The notes under the pieces: generated by a model | What the model saw: the letters and a program-made list of their open reading frames with translations, nothing else | Database searches by the model: none | Told to the model about the DNA's origin: nothing | Program-made: the position numbers and the translations under genes | NCBI RefSeq assembly: GCF_003966125.1 | Contig: NZ_RXMA01000008.1 | Span: 124,001-188,000 of the forward strand | Direction: 5' to 3' | DNA length: 64,000 nt | Source of the DNA: Azospirillum griseum | GTDB taxonomy: Bacteria; Pseudomonadota; Alphaproteobacteria; Azospirillales; Azospirillaceae | Part shown: positions 24,195 through 33,743 of the stretch, piece by piece | How the letters are laid out: the number at the start of each line of letters is the position of its first letter | Numbering within the stretch: position 1 is the first letter of the stretch

Positions 24195-26810
24195 TCAGTC
24201 AGCGGCCCCGCTGCCAACGGCGTCCTTCACCGGTTCCGGGCGGTTCTTGCCCAGGGTCAGGTTCGGGAAGACGTTGATGAGTGAGGTGATGAAGGCCGCC
24301 AGATAGGGCAGGGACTGCACCAGCAGCAGGCCCGACCACATGAAGGCGTCGCGGTTTTCATGGCCGAACACCACAACGATGGCGGCCGCCGCGCTCCACA
24401 GCGACACCAGCAGCACCAGCTCCTCCCGCGCCATCAGGAAGGCCTGCATCAGCGCCGGTTGATCCTCGCATTTCGGGGTGCGGACGAAGGGTCGGCCCGA
24501 GGTGAACATGCCCAGCCACATCGCGCGCCCGACCGTGTGGGTCAGCGCCATGCCGGCCACCGCCGCCCCGACCTTGTCCCAGAAGCCGCACTTCACCCGC
24601 GCCTCATAGAGCCAGAGCGAGGCCCCGACCTTGAAGGCGAAGACGCTCAGGGTGGGGATCATGAAGGCGTTGGGCGGGAATTCGAAATATTTCGGGAAGG
24701 CCAGCAGGCCGACCGACCACAGCGCCCCGGCGATGCCGAACACCATGTGGGCGGCGTCGGCGAACCAGGGCAGCCAGCCGGTGATGAAATGGTATTTCTG
24801 CCCGGCGGTCAGTTCCTTGGCCCCCGGCATCAACTGCCGCCAATGGTGCTTCAGGATCTGCACGGCCCCATAGGCCCAGCGGAAACGCTGCGTCTTGTAG
24901 GCGGAGAAGCTGTCCGGGACCAGACCCTTGCCATAGCTTTCCGGCATGTAGACGGCTTCATAGCCATGCTCGAACAGGCGCAGGCCCAGATCGGCGTCCT
25001 CGGTGATGCACCATTCGCCCCACCGGCCCACGCCTTCCAGCGCGGTTTTGCGGATGATGGTCATCGTGCCGTGCTGGATGATGGCGTTCTGTTCGTTGCG
25101 CTGGATCATGCCGATGTGGAAGAACCCGGCGTATTCCCAGTTGATCATGCGCTGGAACAGATCCTGGTTCCATTCGCGGTAATCCTGCGGCGACTGGACG
25201 AAACCGACCTCGGGTCGGCTGAAGTGCGGAATCGTCGCCTTCAGCCAATCGGGATGGACCTGATAATCGCTGTCGATCACCGCGATGTGTTCGGCGTCGG
25301 GGGCGGTCTGCGCCAGACCGAAATTCAGCGCGCCAGCCTTGAAGCCCGGCCAATTGTCCAGGTGGAAGAAGCGGAATTTCGGGCCAAGCTGCTTGCAATA
25401 CTCCTCCACCGGACGCCAGACCGCCGGATCCTTGGTGTTGTTGTCGAGCAGCAGCACTTCAAAATTCGGGTAATCCAACCGGGCCAGCGCGTCGAGCGTC
25501 TGCATGACCATGTGCGGCGGCTCATTGTAGCACGGCACATGGATCGACACCTTGGGCGCGTTGGGCAACGGTGCGGCGGAACAGGGGATGAACTTCCGCT
25601 TGAACTTCTTCTGCCAGACGACATCGGTCAGTTCCATGCCGTCGATCAGCATGACCGCGAACAGCATGAACTGGAACAGGATCAGCACGCCCCAGGCTAT
25701 TTCGGTGGTGATCGCCAGACCCGCCGCCGCCGCCGCGCTGACGGTGAAGACCAGAACCGAGGCCACGGCCTGGATCAGGCCGCCGTAGAAAAGCTGGCCG
25801 CCGATCTTCAGATGGTCGCCGCGCCGCCACAGGAAGAACACCAGCGGCAGGAAGCCCAGGGCGACGGCGGTGGCGCATTTGTAGGGCCAGTTGCGGATTT
25901 CCTGGACGCCGCCGATCATCGGGAATTTCGGCGTGCGGTAGGCGTCCCACAGGCCCCAGCTCGTCCCGGCGGTCCCCTCGATCTCCCGCTTCCACGGTTG
26001 ATCGAAGGCTTCCATGATGAAGTAGTCGAGTTTGTTCTGGGCGGCGATGTTCAGGAAATTGCGGATGAATTTGGCCTGATTGACCTGCGAAGCCTCGGCC
26101 CCGCGCCGCCACGGCCCATCGGCGGGCCAGCCGATTTCACCGATCAGGATGTGCTTGTTGGGGTATTTGGTCTTCAGCTCGTTGTAGCGGACCATGGCGT
26201 AATCGACCGACTGGTCGACCGGCACGCCTTCCCAATAGGGCAGAAGGTGGACGGCGATGAAATCGACGGCGTCCACCAACTCCGGATGCTTCAACCAGAC
26301 GTGCCACGGTTCGGCAGTGGACACCGGGACATTGACCTTTTTCTTCACCCGCTTGATGTAGTCGATCATCTGCGGAACGGTGACGTTGGCGCGCAACAGC
26401 GCCTCGTTCCCGACCAGCACGCGGCGCACGTTGCTGTTGGCGCGCGCCAGCTTGATGAGCGCGGCCATTTCCGGCTCGTCGATGTCCGGCTTTCCGGCGA
26501 TCCAGGCCCCGGCCAGCACCGGCAGCCCGTATTTCTTGGCGATGGGGGCGACCAGTTCCGATCCGTCGGTCGCCGAATAGGTGCGGACGGCCTTTACGGC
26601 GCCTTCCAGCGCGATCATGTCCTTTTCGATGTCTTCGGCGACGGCCTTGTCGCCCTTGGACGGGCTTTTGTTGGGGTGGAAGGGCGTGTAGCCCACGCCC
26701 GCGATGGCCCCGGCCCAGGAGCGTTCGGCGACCGGGCGATTCCACCACGCCCACGCCCCGACATTGCCGAGGATCACCAGAATAAGGACCACAAACGCTT
26801 GCTTGCGCAT
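24195..26810 (-). CDS. GH17-GT2 fusion: membrane beta-glucan synthase (NdvB/NdvC-like)
   Basis: 871 residues joining two enzymes. After a signal anchor, a GH17 domain (about 30-300) holds both catalytic Glu residues, VGNEALLR (E136) and GEIGWP (E225). Three membrane segments lead to a processive GT2 domain with DNNTKD, VIDSDYQ (D513/D515), the TED motif (603-605) and QRFRW (641-645); four to five membrane segments close the protein. Such fusions in rhizobia (Bradyrhizobium NdvB/NdvC) make cyclic beta-1,3/1,6-glucans, with GT2 polymerising and GH17 branching or cyclising. Product here is inferred. It stands alone; no export partner is adjacent. It is not a cellulose synthase: no PilZ domain is seen. 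Confidence 0.88.
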   Translation of the reverse strand: MRKQAFVVLILVILGNVGAWAWWNRPVAERSWAGAIAGVGYTPFHPNKSPSKGDKAVAEDIEKDMIALEGAVKAVRTYSATDGSELVAPIAKKYGLPVLAGAWIAGKPDIDEPEMAALIKLARANSNVRRVLVGNEALLRANVTVPQMIDYIKRVKKKVNVPVSTAEPWHVWLKHPELVDAVDFIAVHLLPYWEGVPVDQSVDYAMVRYNELKTKYPNKHILIGEIGWPADGPWRRGAEASQVNQAKFIRNFLNIAAQNKLDYFIMEAFDQPWKREIEGTAGTSWGLWDAYRTPKFPMIGGVQEIRNWPYKCATAVALGFLPLVFFLWRRGDHLKIGGQLFYGGLIQAVASVLVFTVSAAAAAGLAITTEIAWGVLILFQFMLFAVMLIDGMELTDVVWQKKFKRKFIPCSAAPLPNAPKVSIHVPCYNEPPHMVMQTLDALARLDYPNFEVLLLDNNTKDPAVWRPVEEYCKQLGPKFRFFHLDNWPGFKAGALNFGLAQTAPDAEHIAVIDSDYQVHPDWLKATIPHFSRPEVGFVQSPQDYREWNQDLFQRMINWEYAGFFHIGMIQRNEQNAIIQHGTMTIIRKTALEGVGRWGEWCITEDADLGLRLFEHGYEAVYMPESYGKGLVPDSFSAYKTQRFRWAYGAVQILKHHWRQLMPGAKELTAGQKYHFITGWLPWFADAAHMVFGIAGALWSVGLLAFPKYFEFPPNAFMIPTLSVFAFKVGASLWLYEARVKCGFWDKVGAAVAGMALTHTVGRAMWLGMFTSGRPFVRTPKCEDQPALMQAFLMAREELVLLVSLWSAAAAIVVVFGHENRDAFMWSGLLLVQSLPYLAAFITSLINVFPNLTLGKNRPEPVKDAVGSGAAD

Positions 26811-27095
26811 GGGAGTCGTTCTCGCTCGCCGCACCAGATTACACCCGGACGCGACGGCCAAGCGCCGTCCCATCCACCGAAGATCGTCGCCCAACACGGA
26901 ATAAGGCCCACCGGAAACGGCGCGTGGGTGCATGGCCGGTTCCGGTTGTCGCCGGTTCCGCCATCACCCCGCTCGCCGATCCGCTCAAGATCGTGCGATA
27001 TTCTATACATCCTTCATGGCCGCGCTGCCACTGTCGGCTTTGCGCGGGCAGCCATTCGCGTCCGGGTCGCCGGTCGCGTCACACGGGACAAATCC

Positions 27096-27524
27096 ATGTT
27101 TTCATTGCACGAACGGCTCGCCGCCGACACGTTCCCCGTCACCGACCTGCCGCTGTGCCGCGTGTTGCTGATGAACAACCGGCTGTGGCCGTGGCTCATC
27201 CTTGTGCCCCGGCGGGCGGACGCGGTGGAGATCCATCGGCTGGCGGCGGCGGATCAGGCGACGCTGATGACGGAGATCGCGGCGGCCTCGCGCGTGGTCG
27301 AACGGCTGTTCGCGCCCGACAAGCTGAACATTGGGGCGCTCGGCAACGTCGTGTCGCAACTGCACGTCCATGTGCTGGGGCGCACACACGGCGATGCGGC
27401 GTGGCCGGGGCCGGTCTGGGGATCGGGCCACGCCGAAGCCTACGCGCCGGGCGCGGGGCAGGCGCTGGCCGACCGCATCAAAGCCGCCTTGGCGGCGGAG
27501 GTCACGCCGACGGAAACAGCATGA
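27096..27524 (+). CDS. HIT-domain nucleotide hydrolase
   Basis: 142 residues. MFSLHERLAADTFPVTDLPL begins the fold, PWLILVPRR and NIGALGNVVSQLHVHVLGR carry the histidine triad (H-V-H-V form, with the catalytic His in QLHVH). This variant of the motif (HxH only, then LGR) is common in alphaproteobacterial HIT proteins. Likely hydrolyses nucleoside phosphoramidates or dinucleotides. The 3' end overlaps the convergent fbpC gene by 23 bases. Confidence 0.88.
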   Translation: MFSLHERLAADTFPVTDLPLCRVLLMNNRLWPWLILVPRRADAVEIHRLAAADQATLMTEIAAASRVVERLFAPDKLNIGALGNVVSQLHVHVLGRTHGDAAWPGPVWGSGHAEAYAPGAGQALADRIKAALAAEVTPTETA

Positions 27525-28611
27525 CCCGACCGGCGTCCACCCGTGCGGCCAACTCGTCCCCGGCCCGGACATCGACATGGCCGGGCAGGCGGGCGTGGAT
27601 CTCGCCGGGCGGGTGATCGCCGGAGCCATTACCACCGACGCCGTTCGCACCCGCGCCATTGCCGTGCGGCAAAGCCAGACAGATGCGGGTGGAGGATCCC
27701 AGGAAGCTGGCATGACGCACCCGCACCCGGACCGCGTCCGGGTGGCTGTTCAGCGGCGACAGGGCCAGATCCTCGATCCGGCAGGCGACTTCGACGCGGT
27801 CGCCGCTGCGGTGATCGGGGGCGGCGAAACGGCCCAGCGGGGTGACGATCTGGCCGTTCTCCACCGTGGCGTCAAAGCGGTTGATCTCGCCGAACAGGCG
27901 GGCGACGAAGCTGTTGGCCGGGTTGCGGTAGAGCGCGAGCGGCGTGTCGGTCTGCACCAGTTGGCCGCCATCCATCACGGCGACGCGGCTGCCGATCTCC
28001 ATCGCCTCTTCCGGGTCGTGGGTGACGACGATGGTGGCGATGCCGGTGGCGCGGATCAGCCGCACCACCTCGTCGCGGACGGAGCGGCGCAATTGCTCGT
28101 CCAGCGCGGAAAAGGGTTCGTCGAGCAGCAGCACCTGCGGGTCGCGGGCCAAGGCGCGGGCCAGCGCCACCCGCTGCTGCTGCCCGCCCGACAGCGTGTG
28201 GGGATAGGCGTCGGCGTAGCGGGTCAGCGCCATCGACTCCAGCAGCGCCGCCACCCGCTTCTGCCGTTCGGCGCGGGGGCGGTCGGTCTGGCCGAAGGCG
28301 ATGTTGCCCGACACGGTCATGTGCGGGAACAGGGCGAAATCCTGGAACATCATGCCGACGGGGCGGCGTTCCGGCGGCAGAGACTGGCCGGGCGCGGCCA
28401 GAACCCGCCCGCCAACCGCGATTGTGCCCTGCTGCAGCGTTTCCAACCCGCTGATGAGGCGGAGCAGGGTCGATTTCCCGCAGCCCGACGGGCCGACGAC
28501 GCACAGAATCTCCCGCGACTCCACAGCGAGCGAGACACCGTTGACCGCGCGGTGCGCGCCATAGCGGTGGACGATGTCGGTGAGGACGACGGACGGGGTG
28601 GGCGCGGTCAT
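27502..28611 (-). CDS. fbpC: Ferric iron ABC transporter, ATP-binding protein
   Basis: 369 residues. ABC ATPase with Walker A GPSGCGKST, Q-loop MFQDFALFPHMT, signature LSGGQQQRVALARALA, Walker B LLLDEPFSALD and a switch His in VVTHDPEEA; a C-terminal TOBE-like domain follows (RVEVACRIEDLAL). A Gly/Asn-rich insert lies near the C-terminus (GNGAGANGVGGNGSG). Powers the FbpB permease. Order on the strand is fbpB, fbpA, fbpC, with a gap of 96 bases after fbpA. The iron cargo rests on FbpA and FbpB. Confidence 0.92.
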   Translation of the reverse strand: MTAPTPSVVLTDIVHRYGAHRAVNGVSLAVESREILCVVGPSGCGKSTLLRLISGLETLQQGTIAVGGRVLAAPGQSLPPERRPVGMMFQDFALFPHMTVSGNIAFGQTDRPRAERQKRVAALLESMALTRYADAYPHTLSGGQQQRVALARALARDPQVLLLDEPFSALDEQLRRSVRDEVVRLIRATGIATIVVTHDPEEAMEIGSRVAVMDGGQLVQTDTPLALYRNPANSFVARLFGEINRFDATVENGQIVTPLGRFAAPDHRSGDRVEVACRIEDLALSPLNSHPDAVRVRVRHASFLGSSTRICLALPHGNGAGANGVGGNGSGDHPPGEIHARLPGHVDVRAGDELAARVDAGRVMLFPSA

Positions 28612-28707
28612 GGGCGGGTGGCGGTCCTGTGGTCGGAAACAGGGCGGGCGGGGCGGCCCCAGCTTTCCCTCAACCGGTGGCGAGGGGCAATTGGGGCCGC
28701 CACCATG

Positions 28708-29745
28708 TCACTTCCAGCCCGCGCGGTCCATGATGCGCAGGGCTTGCGGGGTGTAGTCGGCAAAAGAGGCGGCGTTGACCGACGCCTGCTTGAAGCTGCC
28801 CAGCTTGGTCAGTTCGGCGTGCGGAGCGACCGCCGGGTTCACCGGGAACTCCATGTTGCCGTCGGCGAACATGCGCTGGGCTTCGGGGCTGAGGAGATGC
28901 TCCAGCAGCTTGCGGGCGTTTTCGGCGTGCGGCGCGGTCTTCACCACCCCGGCCCCGCTGAGGTTGACGTGGGTCCCGCGATCCTCCTGGTTGGGGAAGA
29001 TCACGCCGATCTTGGCGGCGACGGCGCGGTCTTCGGCCTTGGCAGAGGTGATGAGCTTGCCAACGTAATAGGTGTTGGCGATCGCCAGATCGCCTTCGCC
29101 GACGGCCACCGCCTTGATCTGGTCGGTGTCACCGCCCTGCGGCGGGCGGGCGAGGTTGGCGACCAGACCCTTGACCCAGGCCTCGGTCTTCTCCTCGCCG
29201 TTCGCGGCGATCATCGAGGCGGTCAGGGCGAGGCTGTAGGGGTGGGTCCCGCTGCGGGTCAGGACCTTGCCCTTCCATTCCGGCTTGGCCAGATCCTCAT
29301 AGATCTTGATCTGACCCGGCTTCACCCGGTCGAGCGCGTAGACGATGACGCGGGCGCGGCTCGACAGGCCCCACCACGCGCCATCGGGCGCGCGCAGGGT
29401 GGCCGGGACCTTCACACCCTCCAGCGCCGGGGAGGTGGTGGGGGCGAGCAGGCCCTCCTTGGCGGCGGCGGCCAGACGCCCGGCGTCCACGGTGATGAAC
29501 AGATCGGCCGGGCTGCTGGCCCCTTCCGACTTCATCCGCTGGATCAACTCGTCGTGGTTGCCCTCGATGATGTTGACCTTGATGCCGGTGGCCTTGGTGA
29601 AGGCGTCGTAGATCGCGCGGTCGGTGTTGTAGTGGCGCGAGTTGTAGACGTTCACTTCCTGCGTCTGGGCCAGGGCCGAGGACAGGGTGGCCAGGGTCAG
29701 CGCGCCAACGGCGGCGGTGAGGCGGAGGATCGTGTTCAGGGACAT
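28708..29745 (-). CDS. fbpA: Ferric iron-binding periplasmic protein
   Basis: 345 residues. Signal peptide (TILRLTAAVGALTLATLSSA to ALAQ) then EVNVYNSRHYNTDRAIYDAF, the usual opening of FbpA/FutA ferric transferrins. The iron-coordinating tyrosines are in NTYYVGKL; the His/Tyr of NSRHYNTD may also bind. Captures Fe3+ in the periplasm for FbpBC. ATG 29745 is preceded by GGAG 6 bases upstream; an in-frame ATG at 29778 lacks a site. A perfect 6-5-6 palindrome lies about 80 bases upstream, which points to iron control by a Fur-type protein. Confidence 0.93.
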   Translation of the reverse strand: MSLNTILRLTAAVGALTLATLSSALAQTQEVNVYNSRHYNTDRAIYDAFTKATGIKVNIIEGNHDELIQRMKSEGASSPADLFITVDAGRLAAAAKEGLLAPTTSPALEGVKVPATLRAPDGAWWGLSSRARVIVYALDRVKPGQIKIYEDLAKPEWKGKVLTRSGTHPYSLALTASMIAANGEEKTEAWVKGLVANLARPPQGGDTDQIKAVAVGEGDLAIANTYYVGKLITSAKAEDRAVAAKIGVIFPNQEDRGTHVNLSGAGVVKTAPHAENARKLLEHLLSPEAQRMFADGNMEFPVNPAVAPHAELTKLGSFKQASVNAASFADYTPQALRIMDRAGWK

Positions 29746-29822
29746 TCCAAGCTCCAGATGGGCGTTCGCGTCGGTCATCTGGTGCGAGCAAATATCAATT
29801 GCAAGGCGTTCTGTCGAGGATG

Positions 29823-29839
29823 TTGCGACTTAATCGCAA
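29823..29839 (-). promoter_or_regulatory. Putative iron-responsive operator upstream of fbpA
   Basis: TTGCGACTTAATCGCAA: arms TTGCGA and TCGCAA are exact inverted copies around CTTAA. It lies 12 bases after the fbpB stop and 78 before the fbpA start. TTGCGA-type palindromes resemble alphaproteobacterial Fur/Mur sites in form; binding is inferred. It implies that fbpA has its own promoter. Confidence 0.55.
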
Positions 29840-29850
29840 AAATGCCGCGC

Positions 29851-31524
29851 CTATCCCCGATGGCCGGGCCGCGCCGCCGCGATGCTGCGGCTCAGCAGGA
29901 TCACCGGCAGCAGCCCGACCAGCACGATGGTCAGGGCGGGCAGGGCGGCGTCGTCCAGCCGCTCGGTGGACGCCATGCGGAACGCCTCGATGGCCAAGGT
30001 GTCGAAGTTGAACGGGCGCAGGATCATGGTGGCGGGCAACTCCTTGACGATGTCCACGAACACCAGCAGGGCCGCGCTCAACAGGCTGGGACGCAGCAGC
30101 GGCAGATGGACACGCCGCATCACCTGCCACGGGCTGTGGCCCAGCGAACGGGCCGCCCCCTCCAGATTGGGGCCGATCTTGGCGAAACCCGATTCCAGCG
30201 GGCCATAGGCGACGACAAAGAAGCGGATCAGGTAGCCGTAGAGAATGCCCAGAATGGTGGCCCCCAGCAGGCTGCCGACCGACCAGCCGGTCCAGTTGCG
30301 CAGCAACCCGATGGCGATCAGGATGCCGACGGCGATCACCGTGCCCGGCGTGGCGTAGCCCAACGAGGCGAGGCGCACGGCCAGCGCCGCCAAGCGGCTG
30401 CGGTCGTGCCGCACCCCATGGATCACCAGCAGGGCGACGCCAACCACCAGGACCGCGCCGCAACCGCCGAGGATCACGGTGTTGACGGCCAATTCGGCGA
30501 AGCGATCCAGCGTCAACTCGTCACCGCCACGCAGCACCATCGCGAGCAGGATGCCGCCGGGCAGCAGGAAGCCGAAAAAGATCGGCGTCAGGCACACCGT
30601 CCAGGCGATCAGCGTGCCGCGCACCGACAGGCGGGGGGCGGGCAGGGCGCGATACCGCCCGGTGGTCTGGTGGAAGCGCATGGAGCCGCGCGACAGCCGT
30701 TCCAACCCGACCAGCGCCAGCACGAACAGCAGCAGGACGGCGGCCAACTGCGCGGCGACCGCCGCGTCGCCCAGCGCGAACCAGGTCCGGTAGATGCCGA
30801 CGGTGAAGGTGTCGATGCCGAAATAGCGCACCGCGCCGAAGTCGGCCAAGGTTTCCATCAGGGCGTAGCCGATCCCGGCCACCAGCGCCGGGCGCGCCAG
30901 CGGCAGCGCCACGCGGCGGAAGGCCCCCAGCGCGGTGCAGCCCAGCGTCCGGCTCGCCTCCAGCGCGCAGACCGACTGTTCCAGGAAGGCCGCGCGGGTC
31001 AGGATGTAGACGTAGGGATACAGCACCGACGACAGCACCAGCCCCGCCCCCCACGGGCTGTGGATGGCGGGAAACCAGTAATCGCCGCGCCGCCAGCCGG
31101 TCAGCGCCCGCAGCCCGCTTTGCAGCGGCCCGGCGAATTGCAGGAAGTCGGTGTAGGTGTAGGCCAGCACATAGGCGGGCATCGCCAGCGGCAACAGCAG
31201 AAGCCATTGCAGGGTCCGCCGCCCGGCGAATTCGTGCATCGTCACCGTCCAGGCGCAGGCAACCCCGGTCACGCCGGTGACGGTGCCGACGATCAGCAAC
31301 AAAATCAGTGTGTTGGTGATGTAGTCGCCCAGCACCGTGTGCGCCATGTGCTGCCACAGGTCGCCGGTGACGCTGACCGACTGGACGAACACCGCCAGGA
31401 TCGGCACGGCGATCAGCACCGCCAGGACCAGGGCGATCAGGCCAACCGGGCCGATGCGCCCCAGCAGACGCGCCGGGGAGAGGAGCCGGGAACCGGGGGT
31501 GGTCGCGTCGGTCGCCATCGCCAT
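29851..31524 (-). CDS. fbpB: Ferric iron ABC transporter, permease (fused, 12 TM)
   Basis: 557 residues, two halves of about six membrane segments each, the FbpB form. Each half has an EAA-type loop: EASRTLGCTALGAFRRVALP and EGAARSLGHSPWQVMRRVHLP, which dock the ATPase. It pumps Fe3+ brought by FbpA. It is the first gene on the strand: fbpB-fbpA-fbpC is a less common order than fbpA-fbpB-fbpC. The family also carries thiamine and other cargo (ThiP), but FbpA nearby makes iron the likely one. Confidence 0.93.
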   Translation of the reverse strand: MAMATDATTPGSRLLSPARLLGRIGPVGLIALVLAVLIAVPILAVFVQSVSVTGDLWQHMAHTVLGDYITNTLILLLIVGTVTGVTGVACAWTVTMHEFAGRRTLQWLLLLPLAMPAYVLAYTYTDFLQFAGPLQSGLRALTGWRRGDYWFPAIHSPWGAGLVLSSVLYPYVYILTRAAFLEQSVCALEASRTLGCTALGAFRRVALPLARPALVAGIGYALMETLADFGAVRYFGIDTFTVGIYRTWFALGDAAVAAQLAAVLLLFVLALVGLERLSRGSMRFHQTTGRYRALPAPRLSVRGTLIAWTVCLTPIFFGFLLPGGILLAMVLRGGDELTLDRFAELAVNTVILGGCGAVLVVGVALLVIHGVRHDRSRLAALAVRLASLGYATPGTVIAVGILIAIGLLRNWTGWSVGSLLGATILGILYGYLIRFFVVAYGPLESGFAKIGPNLEGAARSLGHSPWQVMRRVHLPLLRPSLLSAALLVFVDIVKELPATMILRPFNFDTLAIEAFRMASTERLDDAALPALTIVLVGLLPVILLSRSIAAARPGHRG

Positions 31525-31601
31525 GGGCGGGGATCCTGATGATGTGGGGAACGGGAAGCTGTGCAGAACAGGAATCTGTGCGGAACGGGCAGAAATGAAA
31601 A

Positions 31602-31657
31602 GCGCCCCCGTCCTACCCCGTTGACCGCGTGGCGGGCAAGGGGGTGAACGGGGGCGC
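31602..31657 (-). terminator. Long GC-rich terminator downstream of typA
   Basis: GCGCCCCCGT (31602-31611) and ACGGGGGCGC (31648-31657) are exact inverted copies; the reverse-strand transcript ends the stem with TTTTCATTT. The loop of 36 bases holds further CCCC/GGGG pairs. It lies 50 bases after the typA stop and about 75 bases before the fbpB start. Confidence 0.75.
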
Positions 31658-31706
31658 GTTCCTGTCAGGCGCTCAAACCGGCGATGTCACACCGCCGGGG
31701 TGAGGA

Positions 31707-33533
<1,827 letters not shown>

Positions 33534-33743
33534 GGAGCCTTGGTCTCGCAATGGCACCCCGACACGCGGCACAACACCGCAAACAAACAAAAAGGCCCGC
33601 CGAAGAACTTCGGTGGGCGCTTGTCGGGGAAACTGTTGCGGCGCAATATAGTGATCTGCGGCAAAAAAGCAAGCGTTACCCCGGTTCCGGCTGGTCAAAT
33701 TCCGGGATGGAGCTATGCGTCGTTCGCTCTTACAGTCGACGGC

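Noticed and set aside
24360..27095. A frame of over 900 codons opposite the GH17-GT2 gene that joins the HIT gene in frame
   Set aside because: Antisense shadow; only the last 142 codons from ATG 27096 code for the HIT protein. The upstream part has no protein-like pattern.
27525..31539. Long forward frame across fbpC, fbpA and fbpB
   Set aside because: Low-complexity Gly/Gln/Arg/Asp composition typical of antisense frames; the three reverse-strand genes have full motif sets.
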